From contig CM054181.1 in the NCBI GenBank assembly GCA_028829895.1, positions 69,919,259-69,983,258 of the forward strand: DNA of 64,000 bases, written 5' to 3'. The DNA comes from Sinotaia quadrata (taxonomy: Eukaryota; Mollusca; Gastropoda; Architaenioglossa; Viviparidae). The notes under the pieces were generated by a model, which was given only the letters and a program-made list of their open reading frames with translations, was not told the origin of the DNA and made no database searches. The position numbers and the translations under genes were made by a program. This document shows, piece by piece, positions 34,501 through 46,440 of the stretch (positions within the stretch are counted from its first letter, which is position 1; each line of letters opens with the position of its first letter).

Positions 34501-35060
34501 CCTGTCATTCCACATGTACAAATACCTACAACAAATTAAGCGCGCGCACAATTGAACTGGTCTAGTCAATAATAGAGTACTGTTCTTAAGTTAGTTTTGT
34601 AAATATATTCATTTTCTTAACCGAAACTAAATGTTTCCTTATATTAAAACATCGTTAAAATATCTGAAATACAACAACAGCAAAAATAAAATAGATTAAA
34701 AAATAATCAAATCTTGCATCCGCGTCATTTAGTACAGTTTCAAAGCACTTAAACAAAGAAAGACAACTGTGTCGTGTTTGTGTGCGCCAAAAGAACATTG
34801 AAAGAAAGTTGACTGTTCATACTGATAGCTGACAAAGCCACTATTGTGGACAACGCTGATAGCGTTCACTTAAGCTCTTATTTCCGGTACAAGTCGAGAG
34901 TGCGAGTGAAACTCCTATTGGCAATGATCGTAGACAGCGTTAATACTCATTACACATTACAACAAATGGGATTAGCATCCTTGTTTTCGTCTCTGACTAA
35001 CACATGTAATATTATGGATTTGTGAGATCTGTTTAGCAATAACAACCTTGGCACAAGTGT
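34501..35060. other. Unique spacer with moderate CpG
   Basis: 34760-34960 is repeat-free and CpG-bearing. No exon is supported. Confidence 0.45.
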
Positions 35061-35310
35061 CACTTACTCTAATATCTTTTCTACCTCCCCATCCTCCTCT
35101 TTCTCCTTTCACTCCTTCTCTCCCTCTCAAAAGTCTGTGTATTTCTATCTCCCAAACTCCTGTCTCAAGCTTATGTTCCCCCCTCTCCCTCTCTAGTCTG
35201 TGTGTTTCTATCTCCCAAACTCCTCAAGCTTATGTTTCCACCCTCCCTCCCACCCATCTCTCTCTCTCTAGTCTGTGTGTGTATCTATGTTGTGTGTTTA
35301 AGTGTGTGTT
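35061..35310 (+). repeat. Pyrimidine-rich tract with internal duplication
   Basis: CTAGTCTGTGTGTTTCTATC and CCCAAACTCC occur two to three times, about 70 bp apart. Confidence 0.75.
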
Positions 35311-35399
35311 ACGTTCCATCCCATAGTTTCAGACTTGGTGAAACAGGCAGCATCACAAATATTCTACTGATAATGACAGGCATTGTAAATACACTAGCA

Positions 35400-36590
35400 A
35401 TGCTATTGTTCATGTCATTACAAATGTGATAAACATTACATGTAACTTTTATGGCGTAGCAAAGAAGTTATTGAGTCATTGTCCCAATATGGTAAACAAT
35501 ACTGATATCATAAACACCGTGGCAAATATTACATGTATTGATGTCGTAAGCACTTTGGCAAACATTGTATGTAATGATGTCATAAACATTGTGGCAAATA
35601 TTATATGTATTGATGTCATAAACATTGTGGCAAATATTACATAAGTGATTTCATAGTTACACTATAGTATTAACATCATAAACACTGATCAATGTTACAT
35701 ACACTGATGTCAAAAATACTATGGCAAATATTACATATACTGATATGGTACACACTATCATAAACATCACTGAAGTAAATGAAAGCGATAAAACTACCGT
35801 TAACGTTGCTAATGGTACTAAAAATGATGGTACTAAAATTAACAAAAACTAATATTACAGTGTTACCAAAGACGAGTTGATTTTACTTGTACCGGCACAT
35901 TCATTAATGGTGTTACAAACACCACTCGAAGACGTTACTAGTACTATCATATCCCTTAGTAGTGTTACTAACACTACCGTAGATTTGCTCACGTTATTAC
36001 ATCTGCCACAGTTTGTGATTACTAATGTTATTAAGTGCTACAATAACCATTACTGACATTACTAACAACACCAAATATGACCTCACTGAATTAGTGCTAC
36101 CACAACCGTTACTGATCTTACCAACACTACCGCAGGCGTACTCAAGCTGCCAGCACTACCGTAAACTATTGATGTTACTAGTACTACCAAAGACGTACTC
36201 ATTTTGATACTACTGCCACAACCATTACTGATGTCACCAAACACTACCTAAGATGTACTCATGTTGCCAGCACTACCACAACCATTACTGGTGTTACCAA
36301 CAATACCTATAGTATTATCACAACCATAATATACTTATCATTACCAAAGATTTACTTATGTTACATCCAAAACCATTACTGCTTTTGCTAAGACCATTAT
36401 TAATGTCATTACACTACCAAAATTTACTGCGTTTATTTGACTGATTCTTCCAATAATATTACTATAAATAGTGCACTTCCACTATCAAAAGGAATATTAT
36501 TACTATTACCCCTAGCATTTCTGACGTCAGCAACACTACCACCATTATTATTGACAACGCCCATGTACCACAAACATTTGTGACGCTCTC
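35400..36590. repeat. Long degenerate arrays, about 36 and 60-70 bp
   Basis: First ATTGATGTCATAAACATTGT-type units (35500-35800), then ACCAACACTACC and ACCATTACTGATGTTACC units (35880-36560). Divergence is high. Confidence 0.75.
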
Positions 36591-36595
36591 TCTAC

Positions 36596-37125
36596 CACAA
36601 ACAATTCGGACGTCACTAATATTATCCGACGTCATTAATATTATTAGATGTCACTAATATTATCCGACGTCACTAATATTATCCGACATCACTAATATTA
36701 TCCGACGTCACTAATATTATTAGATGTCACTAATATTATCCAACGTCACTAATATTATCCGACATCACTAATATTATCCGACATCACTAATATTATCCGA
36801 CGACACTATTATTAGATGTCACTAATATTATCCGACGTCACTAATATTATTAGATGTCACTAATATTATCCGACGTCACTAATATTATTAGATGTCACTA
36901 ATATTATCCGATGTCACTAATATTATCCGACATCACTAATATTATCCGACGTCACTAATATTATTAGATGTCACTAATATTATCCGACGTCACTAATATT
37001 ATCCGACGTCACTAATATTATTAGATGTCACTAATATTATCTGACGTCATTAATATTATTAGATGTCACTAATATTATACGACGTTATTAATATTATCCG
37101 ACATCACTAATATTATTAGATGTAA
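36596..37125. repeat. 19-bp satellite with three monomer classes, about 27 copies
   Basis: The unit is ATTATCCGACGTCACTAAT. Classes differ as CCGACGTC, CCGACATC and TTAGATGTC. Classes are interspersed rather than blocked. GACGTCA gives many CRE-like half sites. Confidence 0.95.
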
Positions 37126-37904
37126 GTAGATGTAAGTCAGTAATATTATTACAAACATCACTACAATCGCAATATATCAAAAGTGATTGTTGACGCCATT
37201 AATATAGCCGCGAAGATAAAATTATTTCACAAACACCACCATCACCCACCATCCGCATACAAATTGCTGACTTCACTAATAGTGTCACATTTCAAGCATT
37301 TCTGAAATCACTAACAGCACAACATTACTAATATCACTGCTATAATTAAGAAAATGTTACTAACTTCAGATACTACACTAACAGCACAACACTACTAATA
37401 TCATTGCTATAATTTAGAAAATGTTACTAACTTTAGATACTACACTAACAGCAAAATACAACAATGTATATGTGCACACGTTCTCGTAATCGATTAGCCC
37501 GCATTGAGATCAATTTGTATTTTGCTTTCAATGTCATTTGCCTCTCGGAAGCCTGTCCGTATCAGGATCAATTGTATTTTGTTGTCAATATTATTTTGTT
37601 CTCAGTGGGGATATTTCTGTATTCAAATGCTCTAAAAACATAGATGTATACAAATTCTATAAAGATATTAATGTAGACATTGAGAGTAATGCTTAAAATT
37701 AAACGCTCGAGCAGGAAAACTGATAATAATAATCTTATTTATTATTATCATCGTTGTATTAATAGTATCTTCATCGTCGTCATCATTCATTATTATTATT
37801 AGAATCCAATACTAATCCCTGAATATTAATATATATATACTTTTATGTTAATTACTTCTGTTGAATTGTCGATTTCCTTTGTAAATATTTACAATTTAAC
37901 TGTG
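37126..37904. other. Unique spacer with a short duplication
   Basis: ACTAACAGCACAACA...GAAAATGTTACTAACTT recurs two times near 37305-37450. The rest is AT-rich. Confidence 0.6.
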
Positions 37905-38300
37905 TGTCGAGCGGACAACAAATGTTATCATTAGCTTTCATTAAGGGAATCAATTCCCTGTGTATCGAGCGGACAACAAATGTTATAATTAGCTTTCATT
38001 AAGGGAATCAATTCCCTGTATATCGAGACAACAAATGTTATCATTAGCTTTCATTAAGGGAATCAATTCCCTGTATATCGAGACAACAAATGTTATAATT
38101 AGCTTCATTAAGGGAATCAATTCCCTGTATATCGAGACAACAAATGTTATAATTAGCTTTCATTAAGGGAATCAATTCCCTGTATATCGAGACAACAAAT
38201 GTTATCATTAGCTTTCATTAAGGGAATCAATTCCCTGTATATCGAGACAACAAATGTTATAATTAGCTTCATTAAGGGAATCAATTCCCTGTATTACGCT
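37905..38300. repeat. Minisatellite, about 55-bp unit with palindrome, 7 copies
   Basis: AGGGAATCAATTCCCT is present unchanged in every unit (7-bp arms, CA centre). Flanks vary: TTATCATT/TTATAATT, GCTTTCATT/GCTTCATT, and GAGCGGACAA/GAGACAA. Confidence 0.96.
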
Positions 38301-38364
38301 CGAATTCAGTGAAATTAAATTCAACAAATATATTTTAGTATTCAATGTAGCAAATTACTTTTTT

Positions 38365-38411
38365 CCATCCATCCATCCATCCATCCATCTCTCTCTCTAT
38401 CTATCTATCTA

Positions 38412-38443
<32 letters not shown>

Positions 38444-38672
38444 TCTATCTGTCTGTTATCTATCTATCTATCTGTCTATCCACCTGTCTATCTATCTGTC
38501 TATCAATCAATCTATCTATCTATCTATCTGTCTATATATCTATCTATGTGTCTGTCTGTCTGTCTATCTGTCTGTCTGTCTATCTACCTATCTATCTATC
38601 TATCTATCTATCTGTCTATCTTTCTGTCTGTCTATCTGTCGGTCTGTCTGTCTATCTACCTATCTATCTACT
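38365..38672. repeat. Imperfect (TCTA)n/(TCTG)n microsatellite
   Basis: It begins with (CATC)n, then about 70 TCTA and TCTG units with scattered changes. Confidence 0.95.
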
Positions 38673-39937
38673 GTGCACCTTATTTATATTAAATTTCTTA
38701 CTCGCGCCAGTGTTAAATGAAAAAATAAGTAAATTAATAGAGTAAGCAAATTAATAGAGAAATACTTATTTTAATTGTTAGTTTCTTAAGTAAATTAATT
38801 GAAATGTAAAGTAAACATATATTTTATTTGAGAAAAGTAAACTTTATGAATTAAAAATATTTTAACATTCACTCAACTATAATAACGTTTGATATAAAAA
38901 AAAATTATATAGTCATTCTATTGTTGAATTTGTAGCATATTTTAATATTCTAAAGAATGCTAAATTTCAAAAGTAATTGCTTGCTAATATTTTGCTAATG
39001 TTTTTGTTTTCATAAATAAATATAAAAAAGTAAATAATAAACAATATAAATATTTAATTACATAAAAAATAAATTACACAAAAATTAATTATTTAAAAGA
39101 ATGCTTACATAACTGCAAACAAATTAATTGTATACATAAAAATATAAATGAATAATTAAATGAATAAACAAACAAATTAAACAAATAAATAAATACGTAA
39201 AAATAAGTGGAGAAACAAATTATTGGAAAACACATACATAATGAACAAATTAAATAAATAAACTGGTAAATTATTTGCTTAAATAAAATTTACTTACTAA
39301 AAGAGATAATGATATTTAATTTACTTACTAAAGTTTTCCGTTTTATTGAAAAGAAATATTTTTACTTTATGTTTATAAAAAGTCCTCCCAAACCTACATT
39401 GAAATCAGTCTATGATTGTAGACAGAAAAAAATAATCATAGTTAAGAAATTCTGACAACAAAATGAATCTATGAAACAGGGATTGTAGCATGAGAAATAA
39501 ACTAAAGCTTAATTACGAAATTCTAACACTAAAATTAATCTAATGAATTTGGATTGTGCAGTGACAAAAAAATAAAGCACAGTTATTCAGAACCGCTCTC
39601 GATAAACGTCTTTCCGCTTACACTTTCGATTACAAATTTTAAAAATGTTGTACTTTCTTCACAGTATTGCCTTGAAATAAAAATGCACTTAGCTGTAATA
39701 AAACGTTTGACAAATAGTTAACAATCTGGACGTTTGTTCAAAGATTAACGACCTAAATGAACATTTGAGCCAAGCACGCCACGTCAATGGAGGACCTTAT
39801 TTCGTTAATGGCAATAATTGTAAACAAGGTATTATATATATATTTTTTTTCTAAAAGAGAAAAAGAGAGGATAATAACTTAAAGACTGAACTGGGTGGAC
39901 TCTGAATTTCTCCACTTTATGTCAAGCGTTTCTGGAA
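38673..39937. other. Very AT-rich unique DNA
   Basis: Loose AAATAAA/TTAATT words; no gene or clear array. Confidence 0.55.
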
Positions 39938-39962
39938 GGAGGGGGGGGGGGGGGCGGGGGGG
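39938..39962 (+). repeat. Poly-G tract
   Basis: GGAAGGA leads into a run of about 14 G, one C and seven more G. G-quadruplex capable. Confidence 0.9.
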
Positions 39963-40219
39963 ATAAAACTTGGACGACCAGTGTCAACAGCAGGAAGAAA
40001 ATTACGTTCTTCCCCCACCCCCACCTATTTTCCTTCGTTAATTAGCAGTACTTTCGTCCTTGTTAATCTTAGCGAATGCTTAGGGCAAATCGAAACAAAC
40101 TAGCTCACCATTTCGCAACAGTGGCAGTCGGTCAGAAAGCGTGTGTAACCAAATTAAACATCAATGGTGATGGTGCGGAAGCCGTGGAGTTAACACGAGA
40201 AGATGCGGCGTCCTCACTA

Positions 40220-40303
40220 GCACTGAAGTCGGGAAGACAACCAGATCCGATGCGACAAACCAATCTCCTCATAACATCCGGTCCACCAATCAGCGACAAG
40301 AGG
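40220..40303 (-). CDS. Weak exon candidate in a unique island
   Basis: In a non-repetitive, CpG-bearing island (40070-40340) the minus strand has CATGACAG followed by a frame reading EFILLSLIGGPDVMRRLVC and a later donor-like GCTA-GTGAGG. The plus strand is open over the same island too (84 codons), so neither frame is compelling. The acceptor lacks a strong pyrimidine tract. Recorded only as a place to look for transcript support. Confidence 0.12.
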
Positions 40304-40340
40304 ATGAACTCTGTCATGCAAATGATGTAGGTCAAAGTAG

Positions 40341-40839
40341 TTGTAAGTGGTGTAACGTTTCAGACGGCCGTCTGCCAGGATTGACTTCATAGTCTTTGGT
40401 CATGCAGTTGGTGTGGGCGGGGGTGGGGTGGGGGGAAGAACTAAAAGTTATTGTCGGACATAGAATGCATAAACAATTAAGTTAGTTGTAAGTTATGCGT
40501 GCCGATAAATAATTCACAACATTGCCACACTGTGTCATTTGTTCAACATCAAAAGATATGTCTACACAGAAAAGGTGCATTGTGGATGCTCTGCGCTCTT
40601 CGTATTGTACACAACAAAACACTCAAGACAATAGCTTTCCTGTAACATTTTTCTTCCATGTCCGTTTAAGTAATTAAAAATCAGCATTATTTTTTTATTT
40701 TTAATTCGAATTTTTAAAAAACATAGCTGAAGAAATTTAAGTTTGTAAGCTAAACTTAACAGATAACTTTGTTTAAAATTAAGTAACAGAAAGATAGCAG
40801 CTCAAATGGTGCATTGCGATTTTTTTTTTAAAATGCCAT
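40341..40839. other. Unique spacer
   Basis: A second G-rich stretch (GGGCGGGGGTGGGGTGGGGG) lies near 40413-40433. No gene. Confidence 0.5.
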
Positions 40840-41470
40840 TACTAAAACAAGACAACCTTACTAAAAAAAAAATAACATTGTTACAATAAGACAGCATAAC
40901 TAAAATTATATCATTACTAAAACAAAACTAAAAAAAAAAAGTGAAAACATTGCTAAAGTAAGACAGTATTACTAAAACATGACTGCATTACACGGGAAAA
41001 ATGGCGTTGTGAAAATATAACAGTAATAAAATGATAACCCTGATAATCCATAACAGCATTACTAAAAAGATAGCATTGCTAAATGAAAGCAATATTACTA
41101 AAAATGCAGCATTGCTACAAGTCAGCAGAGCTAAAACTAGATAGTTTTATTTAAAATATAGCACTGATAAAACAAGACACAGTACTAAAAAATATACCTT
41201 TGCTAAAAGAAGACATCATTTCTAAAAATATGACATTGCTAAAACAAGATAGCATTGCTAGATAGTTGTATTAAAAATATAACACTGATAAAATAAGACA
41301 ACTTTATTTAATATATAGCTTTGTTAAAACAAGATAGCATTGCTAGACAGTTGTATTAAAAATATAACACTGATAAAATAGTCAACTTTATTAAGTATAT
41401 AGCTTTGTTAAAACAAGACAGCATTATTTAAAGCTAATAATCTAAAATAAGACAAAAATATAACCTTACT
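40840..41470. repeat. Degenerate array, about 20-40 bp spacing
   Basis: ATTGCTAAAACAAGACAGCA and TACTAAAAATATA words recur. A block near 41225-41410 is duplicated about 85 bp apart. Confidence 0.75.
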
Positions 41471-41517
41471 AACTTCATTTTTTTTTTAATTCCTTTTAGG
41501 AAAAAAAATATATAAAA

Positions 41518-41745
41518 AGAATCACTAATTAGAAAAGAATACTGTTAAACAAAAACAAAAACAACATATTGCTATAAAATACAGCAATGTTTCTAATTAG
41601 AAAAGAACACTGTTAAACAAAAACAAAAACAACATATTGCTATAAAATACAGCAATGTTTCTAATTAGAAAAGAACACTGTTAAACAAAAACAAAAACAA
41701 CATATTGCTATAAAATACAGCAATGTTTCTAATTAGAAAACTGCC
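41518..41745. repeat. Minisatellite, 68-bp unit, 3 copies
   Basis: CACTGTTAAACAAAAACAAA and GCTATAAAATACAGCAATGT recur three times with almost no change. Confidence 0.96.
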
Positions 41746-42004
41746 AAAGCGAAGGTACTATTTAAACAAAGTAATTTTTAAAAAAGATTTTAAAAAAATT
41801 AATTGACAAAACCGCTCAATTAAAAATTTTTTAAAAATAGATTATTTTCTTAAAATGCTCAATTTAAAAATGCTTTGAAAAAAGCAAATTACGTTTTGGA
41901 AATTTCTCTGACAATTCACCTTAACTGCATATCTTACTGTCGATATTACTACCATTTCAATTTTCACTCTATTAACCAGCCCTCCAAACATCTGCTGCCC
42001 ATGA
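41746..42004. other. AT-rich spacer
   Basis: Nothing recognised. Confidence 0.5.
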
Positions 42005-42275
42005 TACTACTGCAAGTGTTACAACAAGTCTACTACTGCAAGTGTTACAAGTTTTTACTATTGCAAGGGTTACACAAGTTTACTACTGCAAATGTTACAA
42101 GTTTACTACAAATCTACTACTGCAAGTGTTACAAGTCTACTACTGCAAGTGTTACAAGTTTACTACTGCAAACTGCAAGTATTACAAGTCTACTACTGCA
42201 AACGTTACAAGTCTACTACAGCAAGTGTTACAACAAGTCTACTACTGCAAGTGTTACAACAAGTTTACTACTGCT
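42005..42275. repeat. Minisatellite, about 23-bp unit, about 12 copies
   Basis: CTACTACTGCAAGTGTTACA followed by AGT or ACAAGT. Plus frames stay open through it (YYCKCYK cycles). Confidence 0.93.
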
Positions 42276-43129
42276 ATCATCAACTGTGATTACTTTGATC
42301 ATTATAAATTAAAATTGACACAGGACTCACATCTTTCTGTATGTCAGTTTTTAAGAAAAAGGAATATTAACAGTGACGTATTTTCAGTCACCAATTTGTC
42401 AGGAAACGAAACGCCTATTCAGCTGAAAGACGCCACTCTTTGAAGAAAAATATAGTAAAATAAGGTTTTTAAAATGCTCCCAACGTCATGGTTATCTTTC
42501 AAAGTCACCAAACAATTAACACTAAGTACACTGGTGTCGGCTTAAGAACACCCAATCCATCCTTCCACTGAAAATGGGAATAATAATAATTTTACATCTT
42601 TTGGAATGCAAACTATAAAAACAGGATTTTTAAAAACCAATGTCATACGTCCGAGTGTGCGGTAATCACAGCTTTTTACGTCACTATTGCAAGAAAGGGA
42701 GCTCACTCTACAATAAATGGCGCACGGTGTAACAATTTTTCATTATGCTTCAGTATTACTTTTAGAGGTCCTTAAAGTTAAAGTAGGCACATACTTTCAA
42801 AATAGGCATAAATTATTTCATTTTTATAAATAAAGATATGTAATATTTTAACAAAAACTTTGCAAAAAAATGAGTTTATTCAAAGACGTGTCTATACATT
42901 TGAGCGAGTGCGTGTTTCCGCCTACGTGTGTTCCTGTTTCCATGCATGTTTGTTGTGTACTTGTGTGTGCGTGCGCGCAATAAAATGTTAACATTAACAA
43001 ATTTCATAACGGGTAAAAGTTATTATTATAACCTCTCGTAAATCTCGGCATGTTGAGCTATTATTTTCACAACACGCTGAGGACAGGACTCGATATTATT
43101 CTACTGCTGTCATTTCATCTTCATCATGG
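42276..43129. other. Unique spacer
   Basis: No exon is recognised. A short GT-rich, CpG-bearing piece lies at 42900-42980. Confidence 0.5.
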
Positions 43130-43525
43130 AACCAGGTGTTCGGGTGGCTGGCCTTCACGTTGCATGAAGTGAGTTCGTAAGCGCCCTGCTTCTACTTCAG
43201 CCATAACTGCCCTTTAAACCATGAGCCAATGCGCACGTGGGTCAATATTGACCCAAACCTTGCAAAGACGTTGCCTCAGTTTAATTCACGATTATGCAAA
43301 AACAGCGCCCAGTCTGTGTATACTAATCTTGCACAAGTCGGGCCCGCGCTCAGCTAGACAAGTGTCTTTCAAGTGTCGCGTTCTGCTACAGGAAGTGCGG
43401 GGCTCAAAGCGACAACGGTCGGTAGGCGGCGCACGAGCCGCGCAAAGGCGTGACCGGATGTGATGAGACCGTAGGCAGTATCTCTCCCAAACATCCACAC
43501 GGCCGCTTATGCGACTAAGGAGAGT
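43130..43525 (+). promoter_or_regulatory. CpG-rich island, possible promoter and noncoding first exon
   Basis: This stretch is rich in CpG and GC compared with its flanks, has no tandem repeats, and contains CACGTG (E-box, near 43234), CCAAT and clustered CGCG/GGCGGC words. It ends in GGAGAGT-GTAAGTATT, a consensus-like plus-strand donor at 43526. The ATG frames are short or run to a TGA at 43461 without features of a protein. The simplest reading is a promoter with an untranslated first exon of a plus-strand transcript; no downstream exon is identified. Confidence 0.35.
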
Positions 43526-43610
43526 GTAAGTATTGGCGTTTAATAGATTAAAGTCACGCTAGACTGCGCTTTGGATATCTTATCGACCAAGTTCACCTTG
43601 GTATACGAAT

Positions 43611-43883
43611 TCACAAGATATCAATCGTTCTGTATATATCTAGCACGAGATGCTTCCACGAGTTTTCAAGCCTTAGCTTTAGTACATGATCACTGGTGTC
43701 CCGGGTTGCAGTGAGGTCCGGGGGTAGGAAAGCAATGCACCAGTCTGGTTGTAGCCGGTTTTTTAAGGAAAGCCGTTTAATAATATCTGGTGCAGTAGAT
43801 CGGAATGACACTGACTGACTCTCGTGATCGATATCTGTCATGATGCACAAAGTTGTGTGACAATGCCAATCCATCATAAATCC
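43611..43883 (-). CDS. Candidate terminal coding exon, orphan
   Basis: On the minus strand a strong acceptor (pyrimidine tract TTTCCTCCTCTTATTTCAG) precedes an open frame of 90 codons that ends in TGA. It begins GFMMDWHCHTT, and further on contains PDWCIAFLPPDLTAT and ends DIYRTIDIL. Base composition is mixed, with CpG kept, and no tandem repeats cross it, unlike most open frames nearby. I recognise no domain. No good donor is seen before the stop, so it would be a last exon. No upstream partner exon or clear poly(A) signal was found. It could be a real exon of a minus-strand gene starting further right, a pseudo-exon, or chance. Nothing shows that it belongs to the 22-27 kb gene. Confidence 0.35.
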   Translation of the reverse strand, partial: GFMMDWHCHTTLCIMTDIDHESQSVSFRSTAPDIIKRLSLKNRLQPDWCIAFLPPDLTATRDTSDHVLKLRLENSWKHLVLDIYRTIDIL

Positions 43884-44174
43884 CTGAAATAAGAGGAGGA
43901 AATGTATACTTAACGGCAAGAAAACTCCATGTCCATCGTTCAATTCTAATAATTTAGGATATCGTTACGTCACGCACCCAAAATCCTTTCTATATAAGTA
44001 GGAGTGTTCATTGAACGATAGACATGTAGTGTAGGGCAGGGAACATAACTTTAGATTTCAGTAATGTTCACCGTGAATGTCAGACCACTAAAAATCACTG
44101 TAAAGAAAGAAGAAATGTTCATTTAACATAACAGTTTCCAACATTATTATTAATCAATGGTGTTCAGTACTGAG
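43884..44174. other. Unique DNA upstream of the orphan exon (minus orientation)
   Basis: It holds the pyrimidine tract of the candidate acceptor at 43884-43885. No partner exon is seen. Confidence 0.45.
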
Positions 44175-44590
44175 TGACTTAATGGTAGTAGTTGAGTGAC
44201 TCAGTGCGCGATAATTGCGTGATTTAGTTTCCAGTAGCTAAGTAAATTAGTGAACTTAATGTCTATTAGCTGAGTGACTTAATATCTATTAACCCAGTGG
44301 CTTGGAATCTATTAACTGGGTGACTATTTATTTAGTGTCTATTAGCTGGGTGACTATTTTTAGTGCCTATTAGCTCGGTGACGATTTTTAGTGCATGTTA
44401 GTTGAGTGATTTAGTGCCCAATTAACCGAGTGATTTAGTGTCCAGTTAGCCGAGTGATTTGGTGTCCAGTTAGCTGAGTGATTTAGCGTCCAGTTGGTTG
44501 AATGATTTAGTGTTCAGTTAGCCGGGTGATTTAGTGTCCAGTTAGCCGAGTGGTTTAGTGTTCAATTATTTGAGTGATTTCTAGTAGCCT
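44175..44590. repeat. Minisatellite, 24-bp unit, about 17 copies
   Basis: GTTAGCCGAGTGATTTAGTG then TCCA. The right half is most regular and the left half diverged. Confidence 0.92.
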
Positions 44591-44799
44591 AGAGTTCAGT
44601 AGCCTAGTTTCCATGTTTGAAGATCACATTTTTAAGAATCTAGAAGTTCATTGAGTGTCTAGCAGCTCAGTATAATGTACATTGCATATAATAATAAATA
44701 TCGGGCATATACAGTAAGAAAACTGAATACTACGAAACCAATAAAAAGAAACATATTGGAGAAATATTGTGAGAACAATAAACACCACATACAAAAACA

Positions 44800-45465
44800 T
44801 TGGACATACATATATTAAAAAGCAGTTCTAGATTATTGTCTTCCAGGGCCCCAAAACATTGGACAGGTATTAAAAAGCAGATTTAGATTATTGCCTTCCA
44901 TGGCCCCAAAAACATTGGACAGGTATTAAAAAGCAGATTTAGATTATTGCCTTCCATGGCCCCCAAAACATTGGACAGGTATTAAAAAGCAGATTTAGAG
45001 TATTGCCTTCCATGGCCCCCAAAACATTGGACAGATATTAAAAGCATATTTAGATAATTGCCTTCCAGGGCCCAAAAAACATTGGACAGATATTAAAAGC
45101 AGATTTAGATTATTGCCTTCCAGGGCCCAAAAAACATTGGACAGATATTAAAAAGCAGTATTAGATTATTATTGCCTTCCAGGGCCCAAAAAACATTGGA
45201 CAGATATTAAAAAGCAGTATTAAATTATTGCCTTCCAGGGCCCAAAAAACATTGGACAGATATTAAAAAGCAGTATTAGATTATTGCCTTCCAGGGCCCA
45301 AAAAACATTGGACAGATATTAAAAAGCAGTTTTAGATTATTGCCTTCCAGGGCCCAAAAAACTTTGGACAGATATTAAAAAGCAGTTTTAGATTATTGCC
45401 TTCCAGGGCCCAAAAAACATTGGACAGATATTAAAAAGCAGTATTAGATTATTGCCTTCCAAAAC
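44800..45465. repeat. Minisatellite, 56-bp unit, about 12 copies
   Basis: TTGCCTTCCAGGGCCCAAAA and CATTGGACAGATATTAAAAA recur. A left subfamily has CCATGGCCCC, the right subfamily CCAGGGCCC. Confidence 0.96.
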
Positions 45466-46440
45466 ACTGAAAATATTATGGTGCCCTCCCCACTCACCTC
45501 TTCTTACATATCTTCCTTTAATACGTGATATTAAATAACTTTAACGACTGAACTGATATAACTTTAATTATTTTACTTATAAAATATTCGTTTTACTTTA
45601 CCAGGATAGCCCCACTCGGCACTGTTGTCCTGCAAATACAGACACCACTAGACTGGACAATGAACTCTGAACTTTTGAAACGGTGGGCATATACTTGTAT
45701 TGCAATCGTTTAAAATCAAAATATTCGTTCCTGGAGATCGAAATGACCGTATATGACTCGTTTAAATTTTACCATCAACAATTTGTTTGCGACTTTTGTT
45801 GTGTGCCCAAGCACGTAATTAGTGTGTAATTCACTCCTGACTTCAAGAATAAGCTCACAGACAGAAAATAATTTAACACATGCAGCTTGAGCAATGAACA
45901 CTACATTAAAAATAAATATTGGATTCATACAGCGAGATTAATGAACATCACAAATAAACGACGGCTCCCGATAACATTTACTCTGGCCCAAATGAAACAA
46001 TCTGGCCCAGTCAGAATAAATCAGCCAAATCTGGCCTAATCTTGAATTTAAAGAAAATCAGAAATTTCAGAAATAAGTCAGTTCATCAAAAAAGTTCTAT
46101 ACAAAATAAAGCATGCCTGCATTTGAATATTACTGCAATTTGCTAACTTATGAATGTGAAAATATGATTGTTTCAAAATGGTTATATATCTTTCAAAAAT
46201 GTTTTAAATTATTTGTTTAAAAAACATTATTAAAGAGCTTTCCGAATTTTTCAATATTATCAATATTGCTACCCACTTAAAAAAAAATAATATGACTCAT
46301 TTCAAAGAAAATACTGAATTGTAATTTAAATTTAATTAATTAATTTTATTTACTTAGTAGCCGTTCTCTACTGAGAATTAAACAACAGGAAGACATTCGA
46401 GGCTTTCGTGCTGTTACTAAGATAATAATGCTCTCATTGT
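45466..46440. other. Unique spacer
   Basis: A loose TCTGGCCCA/TCTGGCCTAAT repeat lies near 45980-46040. No gene. Confidence 0.5.

Noticed and set aside
36596..37125. Regular short repeats resembling a CRISPR array
   Set aside because: The units are head-to-tail with no unique spacers, as in all arrays here, no cas-like genes are present, and the DNA is clearly eukaryotic.
43221..43463. 80-codon plus frame in the CpG island
   Set aside because: GC-rich DNA lacks stops by composition; codon pattern and residues look random. Kept only as a promoter/5' exon candidate.
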